Assembly: GCF_013409935.1 (NCBI RefSeq)
Contig: NZ_JACCCO010000002.1
Span: forward strand, 310,001 to 374,000
Length of the DNA stretch: 64,000 bases
Direction of reading: 5' to 3'
Origin: Streptosporangium sandarakinum
Lineage (GTDB): Bacteria; Actinomycetota; Actinomycetes; Streptosporangiales; Streptosporangiaceae
Shown here: one piece after another, positions 1 to 7,868 of the stretch
Layout: every line of letters begins with the position of its first letter
Position numbering within the stretch: the first letter of the stretch is position 1
Made by a program: the position numbers and the translations under genes
Notes under the pieces: model-generated
What the model saw: the letters and a program-made list of their open reading frames with translations, nothing else
Told to the model about the DNA's origin: nothing
Database searches by the model: none

Positions 1-1248
1 AACTCGATGAACTGCCTCGCCGAGGCCATCGGCCTGGCGCTGCCGGGCAACGGCACGATCCTGGCCACGCACACGGCGCGCAAGAAGCTGTTCGAGGACG
101 CCGGGCGGCAGCTGGTGGAGATCACCCGCCGCTACTACGAGGACGGCGACGAGAGCGTCCTGCCGCGCAACATCGCCACCAGGGACGCGTTCGAGAACGC
201 CATGGCGCTGGACGTGGCGATGGGCGGCTCGACCAACACGATCCTGCACATCCTCGCCGCGGCCCGCGAGGCCGGGGTCGACTTCGGCCTCAAGGAGATC
301 AACGAGATCTCCCTGCGGGTGCCGTGCCTGTGCAAGGTGGCCCCGGCCACCTCCGAGTACCACGTCGAGGACGTCCACCGCGCGGGCGGCATCCCCGCCA
401 TCCTCGGCGAGCTGGACCGCGCCGGGCTGATCCACCGTGACGCGCGGTCCGTCTCCGGCGGGACCCTGGGCGACGTCCTCGACGCCTGGGACCCGTGCTC
501 GGCGAACGTCCGGCCCGAGGCCCTGGAGCTGTGGCACGCCGCCCCGGGCAACGTGCGCACCGTCAAGCCCTACTCCCAGGACTCCCGCTGGGAGTCGCTC
601 GACCTGGACCGGGCGGGGGGCTGCGTACGCGACCTGGAGCACGCCTACACCCGCGACGGGGGCCTGGCCGTCCTCTACGGCAACATCGCCGTCGACGGCT
701 GCATCGTCAAGACCGCCGGGGTGGACGAGTCGATCTGGAGGTTCACCGGGCCGGCCGTTGTGTTCGAGTCGCAGGAGGAGGCCGTCGAGGGCATCCTCGG
801 TGACCGGGTCAAGGCCGGGGACGTCGTGGTGATCCGGTACGAGGGTCCCAAGGGCGGGCCGGGCATGCAGGAGATGCTCTACCCCACCTCGTTCCTGAAG
901 GGCAGGGGCCTGGGCAAGGCGTGCGCGCTGGTCACCGACGGCCGCTTCTCCGGCGGCACCAGCGGGCTGTCCATCGGCCACGCCTCCCCGGAGGCGGCCG
1001 AGGGCGGCCTCATCGCCCTGGTCGAGGACGGCGACCTCGTCGAGATCGACATCCCGGGCCGCTCGATCGAGCTGAAGGTCTCCGAGGAGGAGCTGTCGGC
1101 CCGCCGGCAGCGGCTCCTGGCCGAGCTGGGCGGCTACCGGCCGCGTGACCGCCACCGCCCGGTGAGCGCCGCCCTGCAGGCCTATGCCGCGCTGACCACC
1201 TCGGCCTCCACCGGCGCCTCGCGGGACCTGTCGCAGCTGTCGCGCTGA
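1..1248 (+). CDS. ilvD: Dihydroxy-acid dehydratase, C-terminal part (cut by window start)
   Basis: IlvD dehydrates 2,3-dihydroxy-isovalerate and 2,3-dihydroxy-3-methylvalerate to the 2-keto acids used for valine, isoleucine, leucine and pantothenate; it is a cytosolic Fe-S enzyme. The frame is open from the first base and begins inside the conserved [18 protein letters not shown] segment. Other family stretches seen are [26 protein letters not shown] and [20 protein letters not shown]. About 415 residues are present; the family runs to roughly 560-620, so the N-terminal third, with the first cluster cysteine, lies outside the window. The stop is followed by a strong hairpin. Family identity is secure; the substrate could only be questioned because related sugar-acid dehydratases share the fold. 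Confidence 0.96.
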   Translation, partial: NSMNCLAEAIGLALPGNGTILATHTARKKLFEDAGRQLVEITRRYYEDGDESVLPRNIATRDAFENAMALDVAMGGSTNTILHILAAAREAGVDFGLKEINEISLRVPCLCKVAPATSEYHVEDVHRAGGIPAILGELDRAGLIHRDARSVSGGTLGDVLDAWDPCSANVRPEALELWHAAPGNVRTVKPYSQDSRWESLDLDRAGGCVRDLEHAYTRDGGLAVLYGNIAVDGCIVKTAGVDESIWRFTGPAVVFESQEEAVEGILGDRVKAGDVVVIRYEGPKGGPGMQEMLYPTSFLKGRGLGKACALVTDGRFSGGTSGLSIGHASPEAAEGGLIALVEDGDLVEIDIPGRSIELKVSEEELSARRQRLLAELGGYRPRDRHRPVSAALQAYAALTTSASTGASRDLSQLSR

Positions 1249-1309
1249 TCGTCCCCGGTTTCCCCCCGGCGCCTCGCCGGGGTTGTCGCAGCCGTCGCTC
1301 CGACCTCGG

Positions 1310-1349
1310 AATCCTCTCGGATACGTCCCGTCGCATCCGAGAGGATTTT
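1310..1349 (+). terminator. Strong hairpin terminator after ilvD
   Basis: Perfect 13-bp inverted repeat (AATCCTCTCGGAT at 1310-1322 and its complement at 1335-1347) with a 12-nt loop, followed by a short T run. It ends ilvD transcription and sits only 36 nt before the next start codon, so that gene must use a promoter inside or after the hairpin. Confidence 0.85.
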
Positions 1350-1384
1350 CGAAAAATGTCGGTGTTCGGACGTACCATGAAGAC

Positions 1385-1870
1385 ATGGCAAACGTCACGA
1401 AATCCCCTGCCAACCCGCTGACGACCGCCGAAATCGCCGCCCTCGCCCTGTCCCTCGCCCACCTCGGCTCGGGCCCGCAGGCCACCGCCGCCCGCCTCGG
1501 CCTGCGCCACGCGTTCGAACAGCTCCACCTCGACGACGAGGTCGTCGCCACCACGCTGGCGACCCTCACCGAACCGATGCCCGACGCGGTAGCCGACCGG
1601 GCCCGGACCATCGCGGCCGCCATCACCTCGCGCATGGTGGTCCGCCTGCACTACCGGGACGTGTCGGGCCGCATCACCGTCCGCGAGGTCGACCCGGTGA
1701 CGTGCATGGTCCACCGCGATCACTGGTATCTCGTGGGCATGTGCCGGCTGCGGCGCGGCATCCGGGCCTTCCGGTTCGACCGGATCATCGCCACCGAGCC
1801 GACCTTCGTCCCCGCCCGGCCGCACCTCGCCACCGACTTCCTGCCCTTCCAGGGCAAGCGGGCGGCCTGA
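1385..1870 (+). CDS. WYL-domain protein without a helix-turn-helix
   Basis: A 161-residue protein starting MANVTKSPANPL. Residues about 75-150 form a WYL domain: RLHYRDVSGR, the REVDPVTCMVHRDHWYLVG core and a closing RAFRFDRI segment. WYL domains sense ligands or nucleic acid and usually sit behind a DeoR-type HTH in proteins over 300 residues long. Here the N-terminal 70 residues are helical and alanine-rich with no recognisable HTH, so this may be a stand-alone effector-binding module or a shortened regulator. No clear ribosome-binding site precedes the ATG, so a leaderless message is possible. A bulged hairpin follows the gene. Confidence 0.8.
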   Translation: MANVTKSPANPLTTAEIAALALSLAHLGSGPQATAARLGLRHAFEQLHLDDEVVATTLATLTEPMPDAVADRARTIAAAITSRMVVRLHYRDVSGRITVREVDPVTCMVHRDHWYLVGMCRLRRGIRAFRFDRIIATEPTFVPARPHLATDFLPFQGKRAA

Positions 1871-1886
1871 CACCCACCGGCGCCGT

Positions 1887-1916
1887 CCCGCGGGCCCCGC
1901 GCGCCGGGGCCGCGGG
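1887..1916. terminator. GC-rich hairpin after the WYL gene
   Basis: CCCGCGGGCCCCG at 1887-1899 pairs with CGGGGCCGCGGG at 1905-1916 apart from one bulged G, leaving a 5-nt loop. It lies between convergent genes and could serve both strands. There is no T tract, which is usual in this G+C range. Confidence 0.5.
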
Positions 1917-1973
1917 AACAGCGCCCCGACGCCGCCCGGGGCGGTCCCTGCCGAGGGCCGGCCGCCCCGGGTT

Positions 1974-2047
1974 GCGTCAGGCGGAGCCGAGGCGGCCCCT
2001 CCGAGGGTGGACGGACCCCCGGGTCGCGTCAGGCGGAGCCGAGGCGG
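1974..2047. repeat. 22-bp direct repeat, two copies 52 bp apart
   Basis: The 22-base string starting GCGTCAGGCGGAGCCGAGGC occurs identically at 1974-1995 and 2026-2047, just outside the stop codon of the FmdB-type gene on the minus strand. No function is apparent. Confidence 0.7.
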
Positions 2048-2263
2048 TCAGCCGCAGCAACCGCCCCCGCAGCAGCCGCCTCCGCCACCGGCGGGGCGGG
2101 AGGCGGCGCCGCCGGACGCGCCGGTGACGGCGACCGTGGACAGCAGCCTGACGGTGTCGTCGTGCCCCCGCGGGCAGGAGGCGGGCTCGTCGGAGCGGGC
2201 CATCGGCCGGGAGACCTCGAAAGAGGAGCCGCAGGAGCGGCAGCGGAATTCATAGCGCGGCAT
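2048..2263 (-). CDS. FmdB-type zinc-ribbon small protein
   Basis: A 71-residue protein, MPRYEFRCRSCGSSFEV, with a zinc ribbon made by CRSC near the N-terminus and a later CPRGH, then a glycine/cysteine tail ending CCGGGCCG. This is the actinobacterial FmdB family of putative regulatory proteins, common, small and of unknown molecular role. The C-terminal Cys-Gly tail is typical of the family. I chose the ATG at MPRYEF; a TTG three codons upstream is also possible. A GNAT gene ends 15 bp upstream on the same strand. Confidence 0.85.
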   Translation of the reverse strand: MPRYEFRCRSCGSSFEVSRPMARSDEPASCPRGHDDTVRLLSTVAVTGASGGAASRPAGGGGGCCGGGCCG

Positions 2264-2278
2264 GGCACACAAGCGTAC

Positions 2279-3100
2279 TCACGCGAACGCGACGGAGGCG
2301 TAGTCGGCGACGGGGACGTACCCGATCGCCTGATAGATCGCGTTGGACGTGGGATTGGCCAGGTTGGTGAAGAGCAGCACCTCGGTGGCGCCCCCGGCGA
2401 GCGCCCCGGCCGTCGCGGCGTGGGTGACGGCCGTGCCGTACCCGCGGCGGCGGAGGGCGGGCGGCGTGTAGACGGGGCCGATCCTGGACACGCCCGCGAG
2501 GGGCGCCGAGACCCCGGCGAACGCGACCGGCTCGCCGCCCACCTCCCACAGCAGGAACTCCTCCCGGGTGATCCTGCTGGCCACCAGCGGCGTCAGGTCG
2601 AACGCCACGGACTCGTGCTCCTCCTCCTGGAAGGCGGCGTTCCAGGCGACGAGCAGGTCGAGGTCGGCGGCGACGGCGGTGCGGGCGGCGCCCTCGGCGG
2701 CGGGCGACGGCGCGCGGAGGGTGCCGATCCGGTAGAGGCGCTCGGAGCGGCGCCCCGCCTCCGGCCGCCACCAGGCGGCGGCGAATGCCTCGGCCGCTTC
2801 CGCCGGCCCCGAGACGCCGGGCACCCGCCGCTCCGCCTCGATGAGCCGGGTGGCCAGGTCGCGCACGGCGTCGGCGGGGACGTCGGGGAGCAGCAGGGGG
2901 CGGGGCGGCGTCTGGCTCGCCGCCGCGACGACCTCGCCGCCCCGCTCCAGCCAGCCCAGCAGCAGGTCCTCGCCCCACAGCCCGGCGCGTATGGCGCGCA
3001 GGACCGTGAGCGGCATGGTGTTGCGGACCGGGTCGCGCAGCAGCAGCGGTTCCGCCGCCCTGGCGTACTCCTCGACGTCCGAGGTGAACGTCCAGGTCAT
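2279..3100 (-). CDS. GNAT family N-acetyltransferase
   Basis: A 273-residue two-part acetyltransferase. The C-terminal half holds the GNAT fold: VAFAGVSAPLAGVSRIGPVYTPP is the beta-4 strand region and RRRGYGTAVTHAATAGAL is the acetyl-CoA pyrophosphate loop (R-x-x-G-x-G/A), followed by LLFTNLANPTSNAIYQAIGY. The N-terminal half is a degenerate GNAT-like domain, an arrangement common in actinobacteria. The acyl acceptor cannot be told from sequence. It is followed at short distance by the FmdB-type gene and preceded 30 bp upstream by an HNH gene, all on the minus strand, so they may be co-transcribed. Confidence 0.85.
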   Translation of the reverse strand: MTWTFTSDVEEYARAAEPLLLRDPVRNTMPLTVLRAIRAGLWGEDLLLGWLERGGEVVAAASQTPPRPLLLPDVPADAVRDLATRLIEAERRVPGVSGPAEAAEAFAAAWWRPEAGRRSERLYRIGTLRAPSPAAEGAARTAVAADLDLLVAWNAAFQEEEHESVAFDLTPLVASRITREEFLLWEVGGEPVAFAGVSAPLAGVSRIGPVYTPPALRRRGYGTAVTHAATAGALAGGATEVLLFTNLANPTSNAIYQAIGYVPVADYASVAFA

Positions 3101-3130
3101 CCGGCCGTCACCCCGTGGCCCCGCGAACGC

Positions 3131-3640
3131 TCACGCCGCGCTCTCCGCGAGATAGGGGGCCCACAGGGGGTCGCCGACGTTGTGCGCGCCGATCAGCCGC
3201 CAGTGGACGCCGTGCGGCACCACCGGGGCGACGCTGAGCGTCCATCCCAGCTCCTCCAGCATCCGGTCGGCCTTGCGGTGGTTGCACGGCATGCACGAGG
3301 CCACGCAGTTCTCCCACGTGTGGGTGCCGCCCCGGGAGCGCGGGATCACGTGGTCGATGGTCTCGGCCCGCTGGCCGCAGTAGGCGCAGCGGTGGTCGTC
3401 GCGGCGCATCAGCGCGGTCCGGGTCAGCGGGATCCGCGACCGGTACGGAATGCGGACGTACCTGCGCAGCCTGATCACCGAGGGCGCGTCGAGGATACGG
3501 CTCGCCGAGCGGATCACGGCGCCCTGCCCGTCACGGTGCACGACGTCGGCCTTCTCCCGCAGCACGAGCACGACGGCCCGGTGCAGGGAAAGCGTGGTCA
3601 GGGGTTCGTAGGTGGCGTTCAAGAGCAGGACCTGGCGCAT
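3131..3640 (-). CDS. HNH endonuclease
   Basis: A 169-residue protein starting MRQVLLLNATYEPLTTLSLH, the standard opening of the actinobacterial stand-alone HNH family. The HNH motif lies near residues 92-135: CAYCGQ, then ETIDHVIPRSRGGTHTWEN (the central histidine pair and N), then CMPCNHRKADR. Two CxxC pairs bind a structural zinc. These proteins are near-universal in actinobacteria and look chromosomal rather than phage-borne; their substrate is not established. The ATG is preceded by GGGAG at about 10 nt. A further upstream in-frame ATG (3664) would add MCGGRCSL and seems unlikely. Confidence 0.88.
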   Translation of the reverse strand: MRQVLLLNATYEPLTTLSLHRAVVLVLREKADVVHRDGQGAVIRSASRILDAPSVIRLRRYVRIPYRSRIPLTRTALMRRDDHRCAYCGQRAETIDHVIPRSRGGTHTWENCVASCMPCNHRKADRMLEELGWTLSVAPVVPHGVHWRLIGAHNVGDPLWAPYLAESAA

Positions 3641-3967
3641 CAGCGAGCATCTCCCGCCGCACACGTCGTCAGGGTCGTCATGTGAGAGGGCACGCCGTGG
3701 CGTACCCCGACTGGCGGCCCCTCCTGAGGCCCGGATGTTTCCGTCACGATGACCTCCGCCGGACGGCCCAGCGGATGGTCACCCCGGCGCCGTCCTTCAC
3801 CAAGTTTGGCTTCTGCATCGTCGTTCCCGCCACCCATAAAAGGCTGGAGAGACGCCTGGTACGTTTTATGCCCGCATTACCAGTTTTTAACTCCTCTTCC
3901 GGCGCATCGGTTCCGCCCGGCGCGCTGGTGATGCCGGGACGCCGCCGGAGGTCGTAGGGTTCCTGCC
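3641..3967. other. Intergenic region between divergent HNH and oligopeptidase genes
   Basis: 327 bases with no convincing gene. Bases 3805-3900 are unusually A+T-rich for this genome (CATAAAAGG, GTTTTATG, CCAGTTTTTAAC), consistent with a bidirectional promoter region. No clear -10/-35 pair, operator or structured RNA could be assigned. Confidence 0.4.
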
Positions 3968-6040
3968 ATGACGCGACAGCCCTACCCTCCAGCCAGCCGT
4001 GACGACATCGTCGAGAACCTGCACGGCACCCCTGTCTCCGATCCCTACCGGTGGCTGGAGGATCCCGACGACCCCGCCACCGAGGGGTGGCTGGCCGCGC
4101 AGGAGAAGCTGTTCGCGGCCGAGATGAGCGCCCTGCCCGGACGTGAGGCGTTCCGGTCGCGGATCGCCGAGCTGCTCCGGTCCGGCTCGGTGGGGGCTCC
4201 GGTCTGGCGCGGGAACCGGGCGTTCTTCACCCGCCGCACCCCCGACCAGGAGCACGCGGTGCTCTACACCGCCGATCCCGGCGGCGCGGAGCGGGCGCTG
4301 TTCGACCCGATGGCGATCGACCCGACCGGGCTCACCACCCTCGACGCCTGGCAGCCCGACAAGGAGGGCCGTCTGCTCGCCTACCAGGTCTCGGTGGGCG
4401 GCGACGAGGAGTCCAGCCTCTACCTCATGGACGTCGCGACGGGAGAGCGGATCGAGGGGCCGATCGACCGGTGCCGCTACTCCCCGGTGGCCTGGCTGCC
4501 CGGCGGGGAGGCCTTCTACTACGTGCGCCGGCTCCCCTCCACGGAGGTCCCCGAGGGCGAGGAGCAGTTCCACCGCCGCGTCTACCTCCACCGGGTCGGC
4601 ACCTCCACCGAGGACGACGTGCTGATCTTCGGCGAGGGGATGGAGAAGACCAACTACTACGGGGTGGCGGTCTCGCGCGACGGCCGCCGGCTGCAGATCT
4701 CCGCCTCCCGCGGCACCGCGCCGCGCAACGACCTGTGGGTGGCCGACCTGTCCGCCTCCACCCCCGACTCGCCCGAGCTGACCGTCGTCCAGGAGGGCGT
4801 GGACGCCCAGACCGCGCTGCACTTCGGCCGCGACGGCCTGCTGTACGTCTTCACCGACCGCGACGCACCGCGCGGCCGGATCTGCGTGACCGACCCCTCG
4901 GAGCCGCTGGCCGAGCAGTGGCGCGACCTGATCCCGCAGGACCCCGAGGCGGTGCTCACCGACTACGCGATCCTCGACGACCTCGACCGGCCGGTCATGC
5001 TCGTCGGCTGGACCCGCCACGCGATCAGCGAGATCACCGTTCACGACCTGGCGACCGGCGAGCGCGTCGGGGAGGTGCCCACGCCCGGCCTGGGCACGAT
5101 CGGCGGCATCACCGAGCGCCCCGAGGGCGGCCACGAGGCGTGGTTCGGCTACACCGACAACACCACCCCGCCGACCATCCAGCGCTACGACGCCCGCACC
5201 GGCGAGACCACGCTGTGGGCCGCCTCCCCCGGCGTCGTCGAGGTGCCCGCCGTCCACACGGAGCAGGTGGCCTACCGCTCGGCCGACGGCACCGAGGTCC
5301 ACATGCTGGTGATCAGCAAGCCCGGCGCCGAGGGCCCGCGCCCGACCATCCTGTACGGCTACGGCGGCTTCGGCCTGTCGATGTCGCCGGGTTACTCGGC
5401 CTCCATCCTGGCGTGGGTCGAGGCGGGCGGCGCCTACGCCATCGCCCAGCTGCGCGGCGGCGGCGAGGAGGGCGAGGAGTGGCACCGCGCGGGGATGCTC
5501 GCCAACAAGCAGAACGTCTTCGACGACCTGCACGCGGCGGCCGAGCACCTGATCGCCACCGGGATCACCACCCCGGACCGGCTCGGCATCTCCGGCGGCT
5601 CCAACGGCGGTCTGCTGGTCGGCGCGGCGCTCACCCAGCGTCCCGACCTGTACGCCGCCGTCGTCTGCTCGGCCCCGCTGCTGGACATGGTCCGCTACGA
5701 GCTGTTCGGCCTCGGCGCCACCTGGAACGTCGAGTACGGCTCGGCCGAGAAGCCCGACGAGTTCGCCTGGCTGCACGCCTACTCGCCGTACCACAACGTC
5801 CGGGAGGGCGTGTCCTACCCGGCGACGCTGTTCACCGTCTTCCAGTCGGACACCCGGGTCCACCCGCTGCACGCCTGGAAGACGTGCGCCGCGCTGCAGC
5901 ACGCGCAGGCCGGGGACCGGCCGATCCTGCTGCGCAACGAGACCGAGGTGGGTCACGGCGCCCGCGCGGTGAGCAGGACCGTCGAGCTGGCCGCCGACCA
6001 GCTCACCTTCCTGGCCCACCACACCGGCCTGGCCGTCTGA
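3968..6040 (+). CDS. Prolyl oligopeptidase family serine peptidase (S9A)
   Basis: 690 residues, the usual length for S9A cytosolic peptidases that cut short peptides after proline. The N-terminal 400 residues carry the beta-propeller signature ([21 protein letters not shown] at the start). The alpha/beta-hydrolase half has the nucleophile in [13 protein letters not shown], the aspartate in [14 protein letters not shown] and the histidine in [10 protein letters not shown]. No signal peptide is visible, so it should act in the cytosol. The ATG is preceded by AGGG at about 10 nt. It stands alone between the HNH and purU genes and is followed by a hairpin terminator. Confidence 0.93.
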   Translation: MTRQPYPPASRDDIVENLHGTPVSDPYRWLEDPDDPATEGWLAAQEKLFAAEMSALPGREAFRSRIAELLRSGSVGAPVWRGNRAFFTRRTPDQEHAVLYTADPGGAERALFDPMAIDPTGLTTLDAWQPDKEGRLLAYQVSVGGDEESSLYLMDVATGERIEGPIDRCRYSPVAWLPGGEAFYYVRRLPSTEVPEGEEQFHRRVYLHRVGTSTEDDVLIFGEGMEKTNYYGVAVSRDGRRLQISASRGTAPRNDLWVADLSASTPDSPELTVVQEGVDAQTALHFGRDGLLYVFTDRDAPRGRICVTDPSEPLAEQWRDLIPQDPEAVLTDYAILDDLDRPVMLVGWTRHAISEITVHDLATGERVGEVPTPGLGTIGGITERPEGGHEAWFGYTDNTTPPTIQRYDARTGETTLWAASPGVVEVPAVHTEQVAYRSADGTEVHMLVISKPGAEGPRPTILYGYGGFGLSMSPGYSASILAWVEAGGAYAIAQLRGGGEEGEEWHRAGMLANKQNVFDDLHAAAEHLIATGITTPDRLGISGGSNGGLLVGAALTQRPDLYAAVVCSAPLLDMVRYELFGLGATWNVEYGSAEKPDEFAWLHAYSPYHNVREGVSYPATLFTVFQSDTRVHPLHAWKTCAALQHAQAGDRPILLRNETEVGHGARAVSRTVELAADQLTFLAHHTGLAV

Positions 6041-6081
6041 CGCGGCCCTCCCCCGGCTCTTCTCCGGCCCTCCCCCGGTCT

Positions 6082-6116
6082 CCGGCCCTCCCCGGGTCTC
6101 CCTGCGGGAGGGCCGG
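6082..6116. terminator. Hairpin between convergent oligopeptidase and purU genes
   Basis: CCGGCCCTCCC (6082-6092) and GGGAGGGCCGG (6106-6116) form an 11-bp perfect stem with a 13-nt loop. It lies between two convergent stops and probably ends both transcripts. Confidence 0.65.
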
Positions 6117-6130
6117 AACGACGGGCGGCC

Positions 6131-6985
6131 TCAGCGGGGGAAGACGATGGTCTTGTGGCCGTCGAGGAGGACCCGCTGCTCGCTGTGCCAGCGCACGGCG
6201 CGGGCGAGGACCTGGCACTCGACGTCGCGCCCGATGGCGGCCAGGTCGTCGGCGGAGTGGGTGTGGTTGACCCGCGCCACCTCCTGCTCGATGATCGGCC
6301 CCTCGTCGAGGTCGGCGGTGACGTAGTGGGCGGTCGCGCCGATCAGCTTCACCCCGCGCGAGTGGGCCTGGTGGTACGGCTTGGCGCCCTTGAACGACGG
6401 CAGGAACGAGTGGTGGATGTTGATCACGTTGCCGGCGAGCTTGACGCAGAGGTCCTCCGACAGCACCTGCATGTAGCGGGCGAGCACCACCAGGTCGGCG
6501 CGGTAGTGGTCGACCAGCGCCAGCACCTCCGCCTCCTGCCGGGCCTTGGTCTCGGCGGTGACCGGCAGGTGGTGGTAGTCGATGCCGTACGACTGGGTCA
6601 GCGGCCGCATGTCGGGGTGGTTGGAGACCACGGCGACGATCTCGATGTCGAGCAGGCCCGAGCGCGTCCGGTAGAGGAGGTCGTTGAGGCAGTGGCCGAA
6701 CCTGCTGACCATCACCAGAACGCGCGGCTTGACGGCGGTGTCCCGCAGTTTGGGCTCCATGCCGAACTCCGGGGCGAGCGCGGCGAGGGCCGTACGGAGC
6801 TCGGCCTCGGGGACCGGTGAGGCGAACTGCACCCGCATGAAGAACCGCTGGGAGACGGGGTCGCCGAACTGCTGGCTCTCCAGGATGTTGCAGCCGTGCC
6901 CGGCCAGGAGACCGGAGACCGCGGCCACCACCCCGGGGCGGTCCGGGCAGGACAGCGTCAGCACGAACTCCGCCGCGGGACTCAT
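6131..6985 (-). CDS. purU: Formyltetrahydrofolate deformylase
   Basis: 284 residues. PurU hydrolyses 10-formyl-THF to THF and formate, feeding formate to PurT and balancing one-carbon pools. An N-terminal ACT domain (FVLTLSCPDRPGVVAAVSGLL) senses ligands such as glycine and methionine. The C-terminal formyltransferase fold has HHSFLPSFKGAKPYHQA and GATAHYVTADLDEGPIIEQ. The chosen start, MSPAAEFVLTL, gives the standard length but has no good ribosome-binding site. An in-frame ATG at 7051 would add 22 residues rich in R and G and is the alternative. Confidence 0.94.
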   Translation of the reverse strand: MSPAAEFVLTLSCPDRPGVVAAVSGLLAGHGCNILESQQFGDPVSQRFFMRVQFASPVPEAELRTALAALAPEFGMEPKLRDTAVKPRVLVMVSRFGHCLNDLLYRTRSGLLDIEIVAVVSNHPDMRPLTQSYGIDYHHLPVTAETKARQEAEVLALVDHYRADLVVLARYMQVLSEDLCVKLAGNVINIHHSFLPSFKGAKPYHQAHSRGVKLIGATAHYVTADLDEGPIIEQEVARVNHTHSADDLAAIGRDVECQVLARAVRWHSEQRVLLDGHKTIVFPR

Positions 6986-7206
6986 CGGCGCCGCCCGCCC
7001 GCCCGCGCCCGGCCCACGCCGGTCCTGTCGACTCGCTCGCTCATCTTTCATCCCTGGAGGTCAGACCCTGAAGGTCGGATCGTACGGTGTCACCCTGCAG
7101 GGTACGGTGCCTCCGGGCCGGCAGGGGCGGATCATGGGTCTCCGCGCGCCTTCGCCGGAGCCGAGCCCGCGCCACGGCCGATGACGGTGGCGACGGGCCG
7201 GCTGCC

Positions 7207-7281
7207 TCAGCCCTCGTGGATGGCGCTGGCCGTGCCACTCAGCCGGACGGTGCCGGGCTTGTGAACGATGATCTTCTTCAT
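7207..7281 (-). CDS. Candidate 24-residue peptide downstream of a TPR regulator
   Basis: A 25-codon frame reading MKKIIVHKPGTVRL at the start and ending AIHEG, then TGA. It begins 92 bp after the GNAT stop on the same strand as the XRE-TPR and GNAT genes. A GGGG sits six bases before the ATG as a weak Shine-Dalgarno. The N-terminus is strongly basic (KK, HK, R) followed by small and hydroxylated residues (SGTASA). There is no hydrophobic signal segment and no cysteine. I do not recognise it. It could be a small effector, a peptide precursor, or chance; the gene context rather than coding statistics makes it worth listing. Confidence 0.35.
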   Translation of the reverse strand: MKKIIVHKPGTVRLSGTASAIHEG

Positions 7282-7373
7282 CGTGACCCCATAGGAAAGG
7301 GACTACAGGTACGAGAAGCAAGTATTCCGGCGTGGCATCACGGGGCAAACATCAAATGCCGAAAGAGTCTGAA

Positions 7374-7868
7374 TTAGTGCTGGTTCAACAAAGGAGTCAC
7401 CGCTTCAACCAGTTCCTTTTCGCCATAAATCACCACACATCCCCCGTGTTCCTCGCGGCCGATCTCGCGCCAGCCGTACTTGCGGTACAGCTCGATCGCG
7501 GCGGGCTGGTTCAGTGTGGTGTCGCCGCGGAGCCGTGTGTAACCGAGCGCGATCGCCCGCGCCTCCAGCTCCGCGACGATCCTGGCGCCGAACCCGCGCC
7601 GCTGGAACTCCGGGTGCACCCGGATGCGGCACATCTCGGCGGTCCGGTCGTCGATACGGCGGAGGCCGCCCATGGCGACCACCCGCCCGCCATCGGACTC
7701 CCCGACCAGGAACTCCCCCCGATCCGCCAGGTAGATCTCGTTGATCCGCGGGAAGTCGTCCTCGTAGTAGACGCCGTCTCCCGGAGCCAGACCGACCTGC
7801 GCGAGGCAGATCTGGTGCAGCGCCCACACGGACTCGAGATCGGACCAGCGGTAGCGGCGTACCCTCAC
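7374..7868 (-). CDS. GNAT acetyltransferase coupled to the XRE-TPR regulator
   Basis: 164 residues from a GTG start (MRVRRYRWSDLESVWALHQI). It is a single GNAT domain: EMCRIRVHPEFQRRGFGARIVAELEARA contains the acetyl-CoA-binding R-R-G-F-G-A loop, and NQPAAIELYRKYGWREIGRE is the closing C-terminal signature. The GTG overlaps the TGA of the upstream regulator by four bases (GTGA), so the two proteins are translationally coupled and likely act in one pathway. The substrate is unknown; small-molecule, peptide or protein N-acetylation all fit the domain. Confidence 0.85.
   Translation of the reverse strand: MRVRRYRWSDLESVWALHQICLAQVGLAPGDGVYYEDDFPRINEIYLADRGEFLVGESDGGRVVAMGGLRRIDDRTAEMCRIRVHPEFQRRGFGARIVAELEARAIALGYTRLRGDTTLNQPAAIELYRKYGWREIGREEHGGCVVIYGEKELVEAVTPLLNQH

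Noticed and set aside
2162-3685. 507-codon open frame on the plus strand
   Set aside because: It is antisense to the FmdB, GNAT and HNH genes, which have clear domain signatures. The product is R/G/H-rich, typical of shadow frames at this G+C content.
3887-6022. 711-codon frame antisense to the oligopeptidase gene
   Set aside because: No domain signature, G/V/R/Q-rich composition, and it lies wholly on the opposite strand of a clear peptidase gene.
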